From JBBPYR01 sp038199755 (GTDB taxonomy: Bacteria > Chloroflexota > Ktedonobacteria > Ktedonobacterales > Ktedonobacteraceae): a stretch of 40,532 nt of DNA. Below are positions 30,813-38,324 of the stretch, one piece after another; the first letter of the stretch is position 1, and each line of letters opens with the position of its first letter. The stretch covers positions 1 to 40,532 of the forward strand of contig JBBPYR010000066.1 of the NCBI GenBank assembly GCA_038199755.1. The letters are read 5' to 3'. The notes beneath the pieces are model-generated. The model was not told where the DNA came from. It worked only from the letters and a program-made list of their open reading frames with translations, and searched no databases. Position numbers and translations under genes: made by a program.

Positions 30813-32516
30813 CTACACCTTTTGGAACTCTGTTTTCACCGTGTAGGTACCGTCGCTGAGGCGTTCGAGTACATAGTCGTCGAAGAGGACAGGATCGGCC
30901 TTCTGCAAGCAAAGGAACGCACGCACGGCCAGTTCACGTATCTCTATCTCCGCGTGTGAACTGGCACGCATTTCAATGAAGTGACGCCATGCGCGGGCGT
31001 TAGCAGTCACCACAATCGGTGCCTCCGTCTCATTAGGCAGCACCGAGCGCGCGGCTTGCTGCACCTTCTTACGCAGGTCGGTGCGCGCCTCTGCCCCTAA
31101 AATGTTGACACCCGCCTGCTGCATCTCCAGCAAACGATTTGTCAGCGTGGCATACTCTTCATTGGCGCGTTCGATACGTGCGAGAAATTGTTGATGGAGT
31201 TGCTCGTCCACGCGATATTCGGGGCGTTCGACAAAGCGCAGCATACGACCTGAGACGTAGCGCTGACTTAGCTGGGAGTTATGTGTAATAATACCATTCG
31301 CTACGAAATTGTGATTTGGAGCTTCCATCTCAATATCATAAGTCATTTGCTCTCCAGCATAGTGGATTGACACAATCTTTACTGGTCTAGGAATAAGCCT
31401 CGGCCAGCGGTGATTGTTCTCTCCCTTCATATGCTCACTCAGTTTTGCACGTTCCTTTTCACTCAGCACACGCCCAGTTTTGTACTGCTTTCCAGTATTC
31501 CATGGAGACACGCCAATAGTCCATGACCCTAATGGTTTTTGCAATCCATGTTTACTTATCCAAGCACGTATTGTATGTTTAGAAACACCAGCGATAGAAG
31601 CCATATCTTCTTGAGATAAACCTTTGGTTACATAGTGTTCGTACAACCAAGTAGCATCTTTATACATGAATTGTCCATTAACCATGATCGTAGCATCTGA
31701 CTTCTCATAGATTGCATATCCAGATGGAGATACAGATAGACTACCTACAATTTCCTGTAAGGGTTGCCAACCATCTTCGGTCAGAAACCGATGCTCTTTT
31801 GTCGCAGTAATACTTTTCCCATCAGCAAGTGTTACTTTGAAAACGGGTTTCACTCCAGAACACGTGATAGACTTTACTTTGCCCGTAGTAAATGTACCCG
31901 TTTGCTCATCCAAGCAACGTAGACGTAGTAGCTTAATCCGAGAACGCCCATGATGTGTTTTTGTCATAGCATAAAGGTCGTCTAATCGACGTTTCTTAGA
32001 ACCACTTGGTTTACCATGATCCCATTTAGTACTGTAGATAAGAGTATCTCCTGTGAGACAGTAGCCGAAGCCCGCTCGGTGCCGAATGAGTTCATGGGTC
32101 ACACTACGAGAAATGCCATAGAAAAGTAAGCTGAAGTTTGCATGTTCAAACACAGAACCATGGCCGGAGGATTTGAGATTGTCGAAATAGCGTTTTGCCT
32201 GATCGTTCTGAGTACGTTTCGGGCCGAAGCTCATATAGCAAACCTGACCCGCAACTTTACATAACTGGGCACCATCGGGCAGAGGCGTCGGATCCTCAAG
32301 ATACGACGAAAAATGTAGCGATGGATCAAAGCCGCTCAAGAAGCCAGCTAAACCTTGCATAGAGACTTGAGGACGAGCCAGCAGCACGACCCCGGGTGCG
32401 ATGAGATAAAACGTTCCGTTCGGCGTTTGGTGAACAGGAGAATGAATAGTAATAGAGCCTGCTTCATCGTTTCCATAGAGTTTTTGAAAAAGTATTTCAG
32501 GATTAGTCGTAGACAT
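30813..32516 (-). CDS. thyX: Flavin-dependent thymidylate synthase with intein
   Basis: 567 aa from the ATG at 32516; about 306 aa after intein removal. ThyX methylates dUMP to dTMP using methylene-THF and FAD/NADPH. Exteins: N-part ends RHRAGFGY (R145-Y152), C-part begins SQLSQRYVSGRML (from S414). Joined, the ThyX signature reads RHR-x8-S, one residue longer than the classical RHR-x7-S; this needs alignment. The C-part has ARSVLPNETEAPIVVTANARAWRHFIEMR and AEIEIRELA, the conserved flavin and nucleotide regions. The intein interrupts the signature itself, so splicing is needed for activity. AGGAGG five bases before the ATG sets the start over one 12 codons upstream. It converges on the GNAT gene. 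Confidence 0.96.
   Translation of the reverse strand: MSTTNPEILFQKLYGNDEAGSITIHSPVHQTPNGTFYLIAPGVVLLARPQVSMQGLAGFLSGFDPSLHFSSYLEDPTPLPDGAQLCKVAGQVCYMSFGPKRTQNDQAKRYFDNLKSSGHGSVFEHANFSLLFYGISRSVTHELIRHRAGFGYCLTGDTLIYSTKWDHGKPSGSKKRRLDDLYAMTKTHHGRSRIKLLRLRCLDEQTGTFTTGKVKSITCSGVKPVFKVTLADGKSITATKEHRFLTEDGWQPLQEIVGSLSVSPSGYAIYEKSDATIMVNGQFMYKDATWLYEHYVTKGLSQEDMASIAGVSKHTIRAWISKHGLQKPLGSWTIGVSPWNTGKQYKTGRVLSEKERAKLSEHMKGENNHRWPRLIPRPVKIVSIHYAGEQMTYDIEMEAPNHNFVANGIITHNSQLSQRYVSGRMLRFVERPEYRVDEQLHQQFLARIERANEEYATLTNRLLEMQQAGVNILGAEARTDLRKKVQQAARSVLPNETEAPIVVTANARAWRHFIEMRASSHAEIEIRELAVRAFLCLQKADPVLFDDYVLERLSDGTYTVKTEFQKV
31278..32060 (-). mobile_element. Intein in ThyX (261 aa)
   Basis: Protein-splicing element C153 to N413 of the host. 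Block A CLTGDTLIYS with catalytic Cys1; block B with T239-x-x-H242 (ATKEHRFLTEDG); C-terminal block F YDIEMEAPNHNFVANG and block G IITHN, ending His-Asn followed by extein Ser414. All residues for Cys1/Asn/Ser+1 splicing are present. It is longer than a mini-intein because of a DNA-binding remnant in the middle. By eye its DNA is more AT-rich than the exteins, suggesting transfer. Confidence 0.95.
31401..31679 (-). other. Homing-endonuclease remnant in the intein (HTH plus NUMOD3-like)
   Basis: Host residues about 280-372. First a helix-turn-helix: LYEHYVTKGLSQEDMASIAGVSKHTIRAWISKHGLQ. Then a NUMOD3-like segment: WNTGKQYKTGRVLSEKERAKLSEHMKGENN. These DNA-binding modules normally flank an HNH nuclease core. 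After GENNHRWP the sequence goes directly to the splicing block, so no HNH core is seen. Confidence 0.75.
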
Positions 32517-32521
32517 AGCTA

Positions 32522-32527
32522 CCTCCT
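32522..32527 (-). promoter_or_regulatory. Ribosome binding site of thyX
   Basis: AGGAGG on the minus strand, five bases before the ATG at 32516. The upstream in-frame ATG at 32552 has no such site. Confidence 0.75.
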
Positions 32528-32591
32528 CATAGCAAGAACGCGTTTTACTCATTGTAGTGTAACAGGTTAGGAGATATTTTGCTACGCATTC

Positions 32592-32795
32592 TTATTGTAA
32601 AGGTGGCTGTGGGGCAGTAAGCAACGCATCTAACGTTGAGCGACGGATTCTATAAGCCTGGCGGGAACCGCGATGAGGAAGTGTAATCGCTTCCAGCACG
32701 CCATTTTTGATCCATCGACGCACTGTTGTATCATCTACACGCAGTTGCTTGGCGACTTCCCTGACTGTGAGTAGTTCTGCATCATCGTATGGCAT
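32592..32795 (-). CDS. Small excisionase-type HTH DNA-binding protein
   Basis: 67 aa. MerR-like/excisionase HTH_17: LLTVREVAKQLRVDDTTVRRWIKNGVLEAITLPHRGSRQAYRIRRSTLDALL, covering nearly the whole protein. Such proteins bind DNA as small architectural or regulatory factors; some are phage Xis, many are chromosomal. No integrase is nearby, so a phage role has no support here. AGAGG precedes the ATG by seven bases. It lies 75 bases upstream of thyX on the same strand and may be co-transcribed with it. Confidence 0.88.
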   Translation of the reverse strand: MPYDDAELLTVREVAKQLRVDDTTVRRWIKNGVLEAITLPHRGSRQAYRIRRSTLDALLTAPQPPLQ

Positions 32796-32971
32796 AGTAG
32801 CCTCTTTTCTGGTCGCGTACGGTGGTACATTTTATGACCTCACTAGTTTCAGTCCTTTCTCGATACTAAATGTAAGTATACCTGGGACTGCATACATATC
32901 ATCTATTTGACTATAAAGACGAGCAGACGCTTTTTTTGTAACTCAGCATGAAATTTCGTATATGTCACAAA

Positions 32972-33011
32972 TGTAGGTAAAGAAGAAAAAGCCCGTTCTT
33001 CTTTACCTACA
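32972..33011. terminator. 16-bp perfect hairpin downstream of moaA
   Basis: Arms 32972-32987 and 32996-33011 pair perfectly around eight bases. It starts 26 bases after the moaA stop on the minus strand. The T-rich loop side (TTTTTCTTC) suits termination of moaA before the HTH gene. Confidence 0.7.
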
Positions 33012-33036
33012 GCTATACGTATTGTGAGTGGGCGTG

Positions 33037-34035
33037 TTAGCCGCCGATCATTGACATACTACGATTGGCTCGCTTGAAACGTTTGTCGCCGATATAATGC
33101 TTAAGTTCTTTGTGCCACACTGCCTCACGCAGTGCATTCGCAATCGCCTCATCATCGGCATCGGAACGCAGTAAAGCACGAATATCGGTCTCCTCAGTGG
33201 CAAACAAGCACGTTCGCAGCTGCCCATCGGCGGTCAGGCGAATACGATCACAGCTGGAGCAGAAGGGTTCACTGACAGGATTGATAAAGCCAACTTCACC
33301 TATGCCGTCACTAAATGTATAACGACGTGCGGTCTCAGATGGATCGCCACTCGTAATTTGCACAAGTGGACCATAACCTTTCTCGATAATTTGTTTGATT
33401 TCACTCCCCGGCAAAATATCCTCTTTACGCCAGACTTGATCTGCATCGAGCGGCATGAATTCAATCCAGCGCATCACATAGGCCTTGTTGCGGGCGAAGC
33501 GCACAAAATCAAGCACTTCTTGTTCGCTGAAGCCACGAACAGCAACCGCATTGATTTTCACCGGATGAATAGAGGGATACTTCTCCAGTTCTTCAAGTCC
33601 TTCCAGGACACGATCTAACTGGTCTCGCCGCGTCAGTTGGGCAAATTTCTCACGCACCAGCGAGTCCAAGCTCACATTAATACGTGTCAACCCCGCCTCG
33701 GCGAGCGGGCGAGACAATTGTTTCAGGAGAATGCCGTTCGTCGTCAAACTTAGGCTGCGCAATCCCTCAAGTTTACGAAGGTGGCGTACCAATTCCGGCA
33801 TATCGCGTCTTACTAACGGCTCGCCACCTGTGAGGCGGATTTGCTCAATGCCAATACTTACTGCAATGCGAGAGATGCGCTCGATCTCTTCATAGGAAAG
33901 GATTTCGGCCTTTTTTAGCCACGGAAGTCCTTCTGCTGGCATGCAATAAGTGCAGCGAAAGTTACATTTATCCGTAATTGAAATGCGCATACTTTTGATG
34001 CGCCTGCCATAACTGTCAACCAGCAATTGCTCCAT
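33037..34035 (-). CDS. moaA: GTP 3',8-cyclase (molybdenum cofactor synthesis)
   Basis: 332 aa, normal length. Radical SAM enzyme that, with MoaC, turns GTP into cyclic pyranopterin monophosphate. First 4Fe-4S cluster CNFRCTYC (C-x3-C-x2-C) near residue 24; second cluster CSSCDRIRLTADGQLRTC in the C-terminal half; LTGGEPLVRRD and SLTTNGILL as expected. It ends in Gly-Gly, the conserved MoaA tail that enters the active site. ATG with GGAGAG seven bases upstream. No other Moco gene lies in the window. Confidence 0.97.
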   Translation of the reverse strand: MEQLLVDSYGRRIKSMRISITDKCNFRCTYCMPAEGLPWLKKAEILSYEEIERISRIAVSIGIEQIRLTGGEPLVRRDMPELVRHLRKLEGLRSLSLTTNGILLKQLSRPLAEAGLTRINVSLDSLVREKFAQLTRRDQLDRVLEGLEELEKYPSIHPVKINAVAVRGFSEQEVLDFVRFARNKAYVMRWIEFMPLDADQVWRKEDILPGSEIKQIIEKGYGPLVQITSGDPSETARRYTFSDGIGEVGFINPVSEPFCSSCDRIRLTADGQLRTCLFATEETDIRALLRSDADDEAIANALREAVWHKELKHYIGDKRFKRANRSMSMIGG

Positions 34036-34087
34036 GTATTTCTCTCCAATACAAATTAGACTGCGTAGATAATGGGCTCTTGTGTGT

Positions 34088-34117
34088 ACTATAGCACATT
34101 TCTAGCTTGTATGTCAG
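34088..34117 (-). promoter_or_regulatory. Promoter of moaA
   Basis: On the minus strand CTGACA (34112-34117), 18 bases, TATAGT (34088-34093); each box matches consensus at five of six positions. The leader would be about 45 bases, too short for a Moco riboswitch. Confidence 0.6.
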
Positions 34118-34247
34118 GGATGCAAGATTTTTCCCCTGTAAGGAAATTATAATAATTATAGAAGAGTAGAAAACAGGAAAGACATGTTTTTACATATCTT
34201 ATAGATCACTTGTATCTTTACGAGAACATAAACACCGCTTAACCAAC

Positions 34248-34311
34248 TTGGGAAGCACAAAGGAACGTCCCGGCTCGCATTTGAGCCAGGACGTTCCTTT
34301 GTGCTTCCCAA
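34248..34311. terminator. Long palindrome after glnA
   Basis: A 23-bp perfect outer stem (34248-34270 with 34289-34311), one mismatch, then an inner stem GGCTC/GAGCC with a six-base loop. It begins 15 bases after the glnA stop on the minus strand. No T-run. Like the elements at 5254 and 25745 it is far longer than an ordinary terminator. Confidence 0.65.
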
Positions 34312-34326
34312 CGTGATAGCTAAAGC

Positions 34327-35760
34327 TTACACATCATAGTAGAGTAAGAATTCGATCGGTGCCGGGCGTAGGCGAACAGCATCAGACTGAGCACGCTTGA
34401 AATCAATGTAGTTTTCAAGCACATCAGGTGTGAATACGCCACCTTCAAGCAAGAAGGCATGATCGCTTTCGAGCGCACTGAGAGACTCTTCGAGGGAACC
34501 GGGCACTGAGCGAATTTCGCGCAGTTCCTCCGCCGACATCTCATACAGGTTCCGATCATATGGACCAAAGCCATGCTCGCTGGGATCAATTTCCTTGCTG
34601 ATACCATCGAGACCTGCCATCAGGAGAGCGGCAAACAGCAGATAGGGATTCGCGCTGGTGTCAGGAGAACGGAACTCGATACGCTTTGCAGGTGGCGTAT
34701 ACGTTTTAGGTATACGAACAGCAGCACTACGGTTGCCCTGAGAGAAGACCAGATTGACGGGTGCCTCATAGCCGGGAACAAGACGCTTGTAGCTATTGGT
34801 GGTCGATGCTGCAATAGCCAGAAGTGCTGGCGCATGAGTGAGAATACCACCGATATAGTTTCGTGCCATCTTTGACAGTTGGGCGTAGCCACCTTCATCA
34901 AAGAAAAGCGGTTTACCGCCCTTCCACAGGCTCTGATGGACATGCATGCCGGAACCATTATCGCCAAAGACAGGCTTGGGCATGAAGGTGACAGATTTGC
35001 CATACTTACGCGCCGTATTCTTGACAACATATTTATATAGCATGATGTTGTCGGCTGCCTTGAGCAGAGTATCGAAGCGCATGTCGATCTCACACTGGCC
35101 AGGACCACCGACCTCGTGGTGTTGAGCCTCGACTGGAATGCCCAACTCTTGCAGTTTGAGCACCATTTCAGTACGCAAGTCCATCAAGGTATCATTTGGT
35201 GCAACCGGAAAATATCCCTCTTTGGGACGCAAGAGATGACCCAGGCTTGGAGTACCGTTGTTCCCAGGGCTATTCCAGATTGCCTCATTCGAATCTACCT
35301 CAACATACTGGATATTTTGTGTCGAGTTGTAGCGTACACTATCAAAGACGAAGAATTCTGCTTCTGGGCCAAAGAAGCTGGTGTCAGCAAGACCGCTGCT
35401 CCGTAGATACGCCTCTGCTTTTTGTGCAATGTAACGCGGATCACGGCTATAGGGTGTTTTTGGGCCAGCAGGTCCGGGATGAGTGATGTTGCATACCAGG
35501 CTGAGGGTAGGGGCACTGGTGAACGGGTCCATAATGGCGGTGGCGGCATCAGGAATTACCAGCATGTCACTTTCATTGATTGATTGGAAGCCACGGATGC
35601 TAGATCCGTCAAAAGCCACACCTTCTTCAAAGATGCTCGCCTTCAGTTCACCTGCGGGAATGGTGAAGTGTTGCCATGAGCCGGGAAGGTCGGTAAACTT
35701 CAGGTCTACCATCTTCGCGCCGTTGTCCTTGGCAAATTGTAAAACTTCTTCAGGGGTCAT
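34327..35760 (-). CDS. glnA: Glutamine synthetase type I
   Basis: 477 aa, length of the GSI-beta type. It makes glutamine from glutamate, ammonia and ATP. Seen: FDGSSIRGF (residues near 51), NGSGMHVHQSLWK, KRLVPGYEAPVNLVFS, NRSAAVRIP and EFRSPDTSANPYLLFAALLMAGLDG. The segment DRNLYEMSAEE contains Y406 at the place where enterobacterial GS is adenylylated; whether this organism modifies it is unknown. AAAGGAG precedes the ATG. It is followed by the palindrome at 34248-34311 and divergent from a membrane protein. Confidence 0.98.
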   Translation of the reverse strand: MTPEEVLQFAKDNGAKMVDLKFTDLPGSWQHFTIPAGELKASIFEEGVAFDGSSIRGFQSINESDMLVIPDAATAIMDPFTSAPTLSLVCNITHPGPAGPKTPYSRDPRYIAQKAEAYLRSSGLADTSFFGPEAEFFVFDSVRYNSTQNIQYVEVDSNEAIWNSPGNNGTPSLGHLLRPKEGYFPVAPNDTLMDLRTEMVLKLQELGIPVEAQHHEVGGPGQCEIDMRFDTLLKAADNIMLYKYVVKNTARKYGKSVTFMPKPVFGDNGSGMHVHQSLWKGGKPLFFDEGGYAQLSKMARNYIGGILTHAPALLAIAASTTNSYKRLVPGYEAPVNLVFSQGNRSAAVRIPKTYTPPAKRIEFRSPDTSANPYLLFAALLMAGLDGISKEIDPSEHGFGPYDRNLYEMSAEELREIRSVPGSLEESLSALESDHAFLLEGGVFTPDVLENYIDFKRAQSDAVRLRPAPIEFLLYYDV

Positions 35761-35960
35761 GTGTGATGTTCTCCTTTAAGGAATATCCCTGCATCGTTGC
35801 TGGATGTATGGCATGCATTGCCCAAATAGCACTTAGGCGATTTTGCATAGTCTGCTGAAGGATTCTCAGTGATAGGCTGAGATTGTATATCTCTGTCTAT
35901 GATATGATGCTTGTAGATACGATACTACAGACACTTTAACAGAAAGTATCATAGAGCTTA

Positions 35961-35977
35961 TTGTGCATATTGCACAA
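35961..35977. promoter_or_regulatory. Inverted repeat in the glnA divergent region
   Basis: TTGTGCA-TAT-TGCACAA, a perfect 7-3-7 inverted repeat about 200 bases upstream of glnA. It is not a match to the known GlnR/TnrA or NtcA sites. The cognate regulator is unknown. Confidence 0.45.
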
Positions 35978-35983
35978 AAGAAG

Positions 35984-36029
35984 CATGCAAGTAGAGCTAC
36001 TTGCATGTGCGGAATGTAACGTGTAATAT
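35984..36029 (+). promoter_or_regulatory. Palindrome overlapping a candidate promoter of the membrane protein
   Basis: CATGCAAGTAG-AG-CTACTTGCATG (35984-36007) is a perfect 11-2-11 inverted repeat. Its right arm contains TTGCAT (36001-36006), which, with 17 bases to TAATAT (36024-36029), may be a promoter for the gene at 36058. Overlap suggests repression. Confidence 0.4.
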
Positions 36030-36057
36030 ATGCCAAATATACATAGAGGATGATTTT

Positions 36058-36720
36058 ATGGATTCACTCAGTCAACAAACAACAATACCACAAATGCCAC
36101 CACCAACCAATACCGGTGGGCCACCGCGCAGACCGCGCTTTGCCCAAGCGCGAGCATGGCTACGAACGCGCCCAGGTCGTTTCACATCTTTGAGCGTTCT
36201 CTTTCTCATAGGACTTCTCGTGGGTATGCTTGGAGTATTACTCTATTTCCTCTCGATCTCCGCAGATCAGCAACCGCTCTCGCTCCCATCTACGCCGCAG
36301 ACTGGCAGCATCGTGGTGCAGGTGAGCAGTACCTATATTTCACAAATTGTGCAAAAAAATATTCAATCCGCTGGCCTACCAGGGAAGGTACAGAATATCC
36401 ATGTGCAATTAGCGCATAACCAAGCGATAACAGTAACGGGTGACGATGTCGTTACTGTCCTGGGCGTCAATGTGACCAGACATTTCACTATTCTTTTACA
36501 GCCGTATATACAACTCTGTCAGTTGCACGTCCATGTGTTACGGGCAGATCTCGGCGGCATTCCTGTAACCGGCTTCGTTGCTACCTTTGAAGGAAAGATC
36601 AACCAACAGTTACAGGTGAAGGTATCGAATTTGCCGCAAGGTTTTCTGTATTGCACCGTGGGTGTGCATACCGAGTCGAACGCTATGTTTATCGTCTACT
36701 CGGCAACACCTGTCGGGTAG
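36058..36720 (+). CDS. Membrane-anchored hypothetical protein
   Basis: 220 aa from the ATG at 36058, with AGAGGA seven bases upstream. A Pro/Gln-rich, Arg-rich cytoplasmic start (about 1-40) is followed by one helix (about 43-68, FTSLSVLFLIGLLVGMLGVLLYF) and an outer domain (about 80-220). The outer domain has alternating strands with TYISQIVQKN, VQLAHNQAITVTGDDVVTVLG and GFVATFEGKINQQLQVKV. This pattern faintly recalls small lipid-binding domains of the DUF2993/DUF2140 kind; I would not rely on it. Two Cys (LCQ, YCT) may form a disulfide. The last 32 bases overlap cofC on the opposite strand. Confidence 0.85.
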   Translation: MDSLSQQTTIPQMPPPTNTGGPPRRPRFAQARAWLRTRPGRFTSLSVLFLIGLLVGMLGVLLYFLSISADQQPLSLPSTPQTGSIVVQVSSTYISQIVQKNIQSAGLPGKVQNIHVQLAHNQAITVTGDDVVTVLGVNVTRHFTILLQPYIQLCQLHVHVLRADLGGIPVTGFVATFEGKINQQLQVKVSNLPQGFLYCTVGVHTESNAMFIVYSATPVG

Positions 36721-37315
36721 CGCACTCTAGATAATGATCATAGTCTGTTAGATCAGAGGGCGTATCTATATCCCAGGCTAAGCCGTGACTGGTGCAGAGC
36801 GTGCTATGTAGGTGATGGAGACGTGCCTCTGTGAGATAGTGCTGTAAACTATTCGCCCCAAAAACGTATGGAACGGCCAGAGGAGGACGCACCAGCAGCG
36901 CGTTCGTCCCGGTACCTTCACGTGAGGGAGCGAGCACGACCTCGTAATGCTCTGACGCCTCGATCATCGCATCGATATCATCAGCTAGCAGAAACGGTAA
37001 ATCTGCCGATAGTGTCAGCAGTGCGCGTACACCCTGGCGTTGCTCCTTCAATGCAGCAGCGTGCAATGCCGGATTGTGCCCATACCGCTCTTCGAGCAGG
37101 GGGCGTGCTCCCCACAGGGCCGCCTGCGCAAGCACGCGGGCATCAGCACTGACTACAGAGATACATTCAAAATGCTCACTTTGCTGCAAAACGTTCACGA
37201 CATGATGAAGCATGTCTAGCACCAGTTGTTCGCGTTGTTCAGCGGGAATAAACATTGCCAAGCGACTCTTTGCGGCACGCAACGATTTCACAGGTATCAA
37301 GGCCCTATACGCCAT
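36689..37315 (-). CDS. cofC: 2-phospho-L-lactate (or PEP) guanylyltransferase
   Basis: 208 aa. Activates 2-phospholactate or phosphoenolpyruvate with GTP for F420 synthesis; the actinobacterial homologue is FbiD. Seen: ALIPVKSLRAAKSRLA nucleotide loop at the start, LTLSADLPFLLADDIDAMI (metal-binding Asp), VLAPSREGTGTNALLVRPP and FGANSLQHYLTEA. The last gene of the cof run, 68 bases after cofD. Its 3' end overlaps the convergent membrane protein gene by 32 bases. Which substrate it prefers is not visible, but the nitroreductase in the operon favours the PEP/dehydro-F420 route. Confidence 0.95.
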   Translation of the reverse strand: MAYRALIPVKSLRAAKSRLAMFIPAEQREQLVLDMLHHVVNVLQQSEHFECISVVSADARVLAQAALWGARPLLEERYGHNPALHAAALKEQRQGVRALLTLSADLPFLLADDIDAMIEASEHYEVVLAPSREGTGTNALLVRPPLAVPYVFGANSLQHYLTEARLHHLHSTLCTSHGLAWDIDTPSDLTDYDHYLECATRQVLPSRR

Positions 37316-37383
37316 ACTTTTTCTCTCACCATAACGATGATGCCCACAAAGGGCACCCCTACTTGGATGTTTAGATGAATGCT

Positions 37384-38316
37384 TTAGATGCTCACGCCAG
37401 CACTTTGTAATACGGTGCGTGCTAAAGCCGCCTTTGTTTGGCTATCATGCATAATGGTGTCCGTCACCACAGTTGGTATGCCCAGGTCTTCAATAGCGTT
37501 CACCAGTGCCGCGTCCTTCTGATCAATAACCATTACATCCAGAAAATCACGATACCAGCGTGCCACGCCAACGGCAGATACATCCAGTCCTAATCCGCCC
37601 ATCAGCTTGTCTGCAGGCCCTTTGATAGGAGCACCACCTACAATAGGACTCACCGCGACGACCATCCCATGTGCCTCATGCAGAGCATCATGCACACCCG
37701 GGATAGCCAGAATACTGCCAATACTCACAATAGGATTGCTCGGAGCCAGTAAGATCGCGTCGGCAGTTTTAATAGCGTCCAGCACGCCCGGCGCGGGTTT
37801 CGCTTCTTTGGCACCAACGAACACGACATCTTGCACTTCATCAGAACAGTGACGCAGAACCATATATTCCTGAAAATGCATCAGACCCGCTGGCGTCTGA
37901 ATATGCGTTGCCACAGCTTGATCGGTCATGGGCAGGATACGCAGTTCTAGCCCCAGCCGCTTGCGCAAGTCTTCGGTAATTTCGCTCAAGGGCTTGCCCT
38001 GACGCAACAAGTTCGTGCGATGAATATGGGTTGCGAGATCGCGGTCCCCCAACATAAACCAACTGTCATTGCCATATTGCGTCAGTTGCTGCATAGTATG
38101 ATACGTGTCGTCACGCACACCCCAGCCATTCGCTTCGTTCACCAGTCCTGACAGCGTATACATCACAATATCGATATCAGGCGAAACGTGCAGACCATAA
38201 AAATCGCGGTCATCGCCAGTATTGACAATCGCCGTCAGTTGCTGTTGCGGAACAACTTGCACTACACCTTGTAGGAAACGCGCCGCGCCCACACCGCCTG
38301 CGAGAACAACTATCAT
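37384..38316 (-). CDS. cofD: 2-phospho-L-lactate transferase
   Basis: 310 aa from the ATG at 38316. Transfers the phospholactyl or enolpyruvyl group to Fo, making (dehydro-)F420-0; FbiA in actinobacteria. Seen: MIVVLAGGVGAARFLQGV, VNTGDDRDFYGLHVSPDIDIVMYTL, WFMLGDRDLATHIHRT, ILLAPSNPIVSIGSILAIPGV and SPIVGGAPIKGPADKLM. An in-frame TTG four codons earlier overlaps the preceding stop; GAGG six bases before the ATG supports the latter. It follows the nitroreductase gene by eight bases. Confidence 0.96.
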   Translation of the reverse strand: MIVVLAGGVGAARFLQGVVQVVPQQQLTAIVNTGDDRDFYGLHVSPDIDIVMYTLSGLVNEANGWGVRDDTYHTMQQLTQYGNDSWFMLGDRDLATHIHRTNLLRQGKPLSEITEDLRKRLGLELRILPMTDQAVATHIQTPAGLMHFQEYMVLRHCSDEVQDVVFVGAKEAKPAPGVLDAIKTADAILLAPSNPIVSIGSILAIPGVHDALHEAHGMVVAVSPIVGGAPIKGPADKLMGGLGLDVSAVGVARWYRDFLDVMVIDQKDAALVNAIEDLGIPTVVTDTIMHDSQTKAALARTVLQSAGVSI

Positions 38317-38324
38317 GCCATACC

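Noticed and set aside
32592..32795. Prophage excisionase and integrated element
   Set aside because: No integrase, tRNA gene, att repeat or phage gene is present around it.
34036..34087. Molybdenum-cofactor riboswitch before moaA
   Set aside because: The best promoter leaves a leader of only about 45 bases, too short for that structure.
35961..35977. GlnR/TnrA-type site before glnA
   Set aside because: The half-sites and spacing (TGTGCA with three bases between) do not fit TGTNA-N7-TNACA.
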